12,915 nucleotides of DNA from contig JBCBJX010000090.1 in the NCBI GenBank assembly GCA_038522735.1, positions 1 through 12,915 of the forward strand, given 5' to 3'. The notes under the pieces were generated by a model, which was not told where the DNA came from, did no database searches, and worked only from the letters and a program-made list of their open reading frames with translations. Source of the DNA: JBCBJX01 sp038522735. Lineage in GTDB: Bacteria; Pseudomonadota; Alphaproteobacteria; Caulobacterales; Parvularculaceae. Made by a program: the position numbers and the translations under genes. Each line of letters begins with the position of its first letter. Within the stretch, counting starts at the first letter, position 1. Shown here piece by piece: positions 12,551-12,915 of the stretch.

Positions 12551-12915
12551 ATGCGACAGGGGCAGAATGTGAAACGCGGCCGCAACCAGCGCCGCCGCCA
12601 GGGCGGCAACGTAAACCGGGCGCTGGATTCAAACGGACCCGATGTGAAGATCCGCGGCACCGCCGCCCAGATCTTCGAGAAGTATCAGGCGCTCGCCCGG
12701 GACGCCCAGTCCGCCGGCGACCGCGTGAAAGCGGAAAACTATCTGCAGCACGCCGAGCATTATTTCCGGGTGCTGCAGGCGCTGCAGCCGCCTCAGCAGC
12801 AGCCGAACCGCGACGAAGACTACGACCAGCAGGGCCAGAACCAGCGCGGTGATAATGAGAGCGACGCGGGCGAGGGCGACCAGCCCGACATTCTCGGCTC
12901 GAACGAAAACAACGC
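12551..12915 (+). CDS. DUF4167 domain-containing protein (partial, C-terminus beyond right edge)
   Basis: The first 121 residues are present and the frame is open at the window end. The start MRQGQNVKRGRNQRRR is the well-known beginning of alphaproteobacterial DUF4167 proteins and fixes the ATG. The signature DSNGPDVKIRGTAAQIFEKY (26-45) and ALARDAQSAGDRVKAENYLQ (47-66), then HAEHYFRV (67-74), completes the conserved domain. A very basic N-terminus (about 8-16) suggests RNA or DNA contact, but no function is established for the family. After residue 80 the sequence becomes glutamine-, asparagine- and acid-rich low complexity, which is usual for this family. The gene follows prmC, its common place in alphaproteobacteria, yet has its own candidate promoter. 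Confidence 0.93.
   Translation, partial: MRQGQNVKRGRNQRRRQGGNVNRALDSNGPDVKIRGTAAQIFEKYQALARDAQSAGDRVKAENYLQHAEHYFRVLQALQPPQQQPNRDEDYDQQGQNQRGDNESDAGEGDQPDILGSNENN

Noticed and set aside
1..12915. Mobile elements, CRISPR, tRNA or rRNA genes, phage or defence genes
   Set aside because: I saw no transposase or integrase motifs, no repeated spacer pattern, no tRNA-like cloverleaf and no defence domains; the whole window is accounted for by core genes and short gaps.

Overview
This is a GC-rich window packed with housekeeping genes, almost certainly from an alphaproteobacterium. The evidence is the gene content and order. A NDUFAF5-like methyltransferase sits divergent to comF-grxC-NIT1-like amidase-DUF1178. 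A convergent ubiG follows, and then the classic alphaproteobacterial run lysC-ptsP-RodZ-like-ispG-prfA-prmC-DUF4167. I cannot fix the family; the protein style would suit Parvularculales, Caulobacterales or Rhizobiales relatives. I see no mobile element, CRISPR array, tRNA, rRNA or phage gene, and no sign of an accessory island.

Layout. 1-693 (minus) is the N-terminal 231 residues of a SAM-methyltransferase-fold protein that runs off the left edge. 788-3214 (plus) is a compact cluster: a ComF-type phosphoribosyltransferase, a dithiol glutaredoxin, a NIT1/YbeM-type carbon-nitrogen hydrolase and a DUF1178 zinc-ribbon-like protein. Glutaredoxin beside a probable deaminated-glutathione amidase suggests a glutathione-maintenance theme. 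3207-3974 (minus) is ubiG (ubiquinone O-methyltransferase), which meets DUF1178 tail to tail with both stop codons inside one 10-bp palindrome. 3975-4126 is a divergent intergenic region.

4127-12284 (plus) is one long co-directional run. lysC (aspartate kinase with two ACT domains) overlaps ptsP (GAF-containing enzyme I of the nitrogen PTS) by 4 nt. A membrane-anchored RodZ-like HTH protein follows, then ispG (MEP-pathway isoprenoid synthesis), prfA (release factor 1) and prmC (the methyltransferase that modifies the release-factor GGQ). prmC overlaps prfA by 4 nt, an enzyme-substrate pair made together. After a 266-nt gap with a candidate promoter and a GC hairpin, a DUF4167 gene begins at 12551 and runs off the right edge.

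No new multi-gene system is visible. The points worth a second look are small. The best is a probable internal GTG start in lysC (4898) that would make a separate ACT-domain beta subunit. Others are a ComF with most of one zinc-site cysteine set replaced, a methyltransferase with an eroded SAM motif I, three perfect inverted repeats lacking U-tracts around ispG, and a structured leader before the DUF4167 gene.
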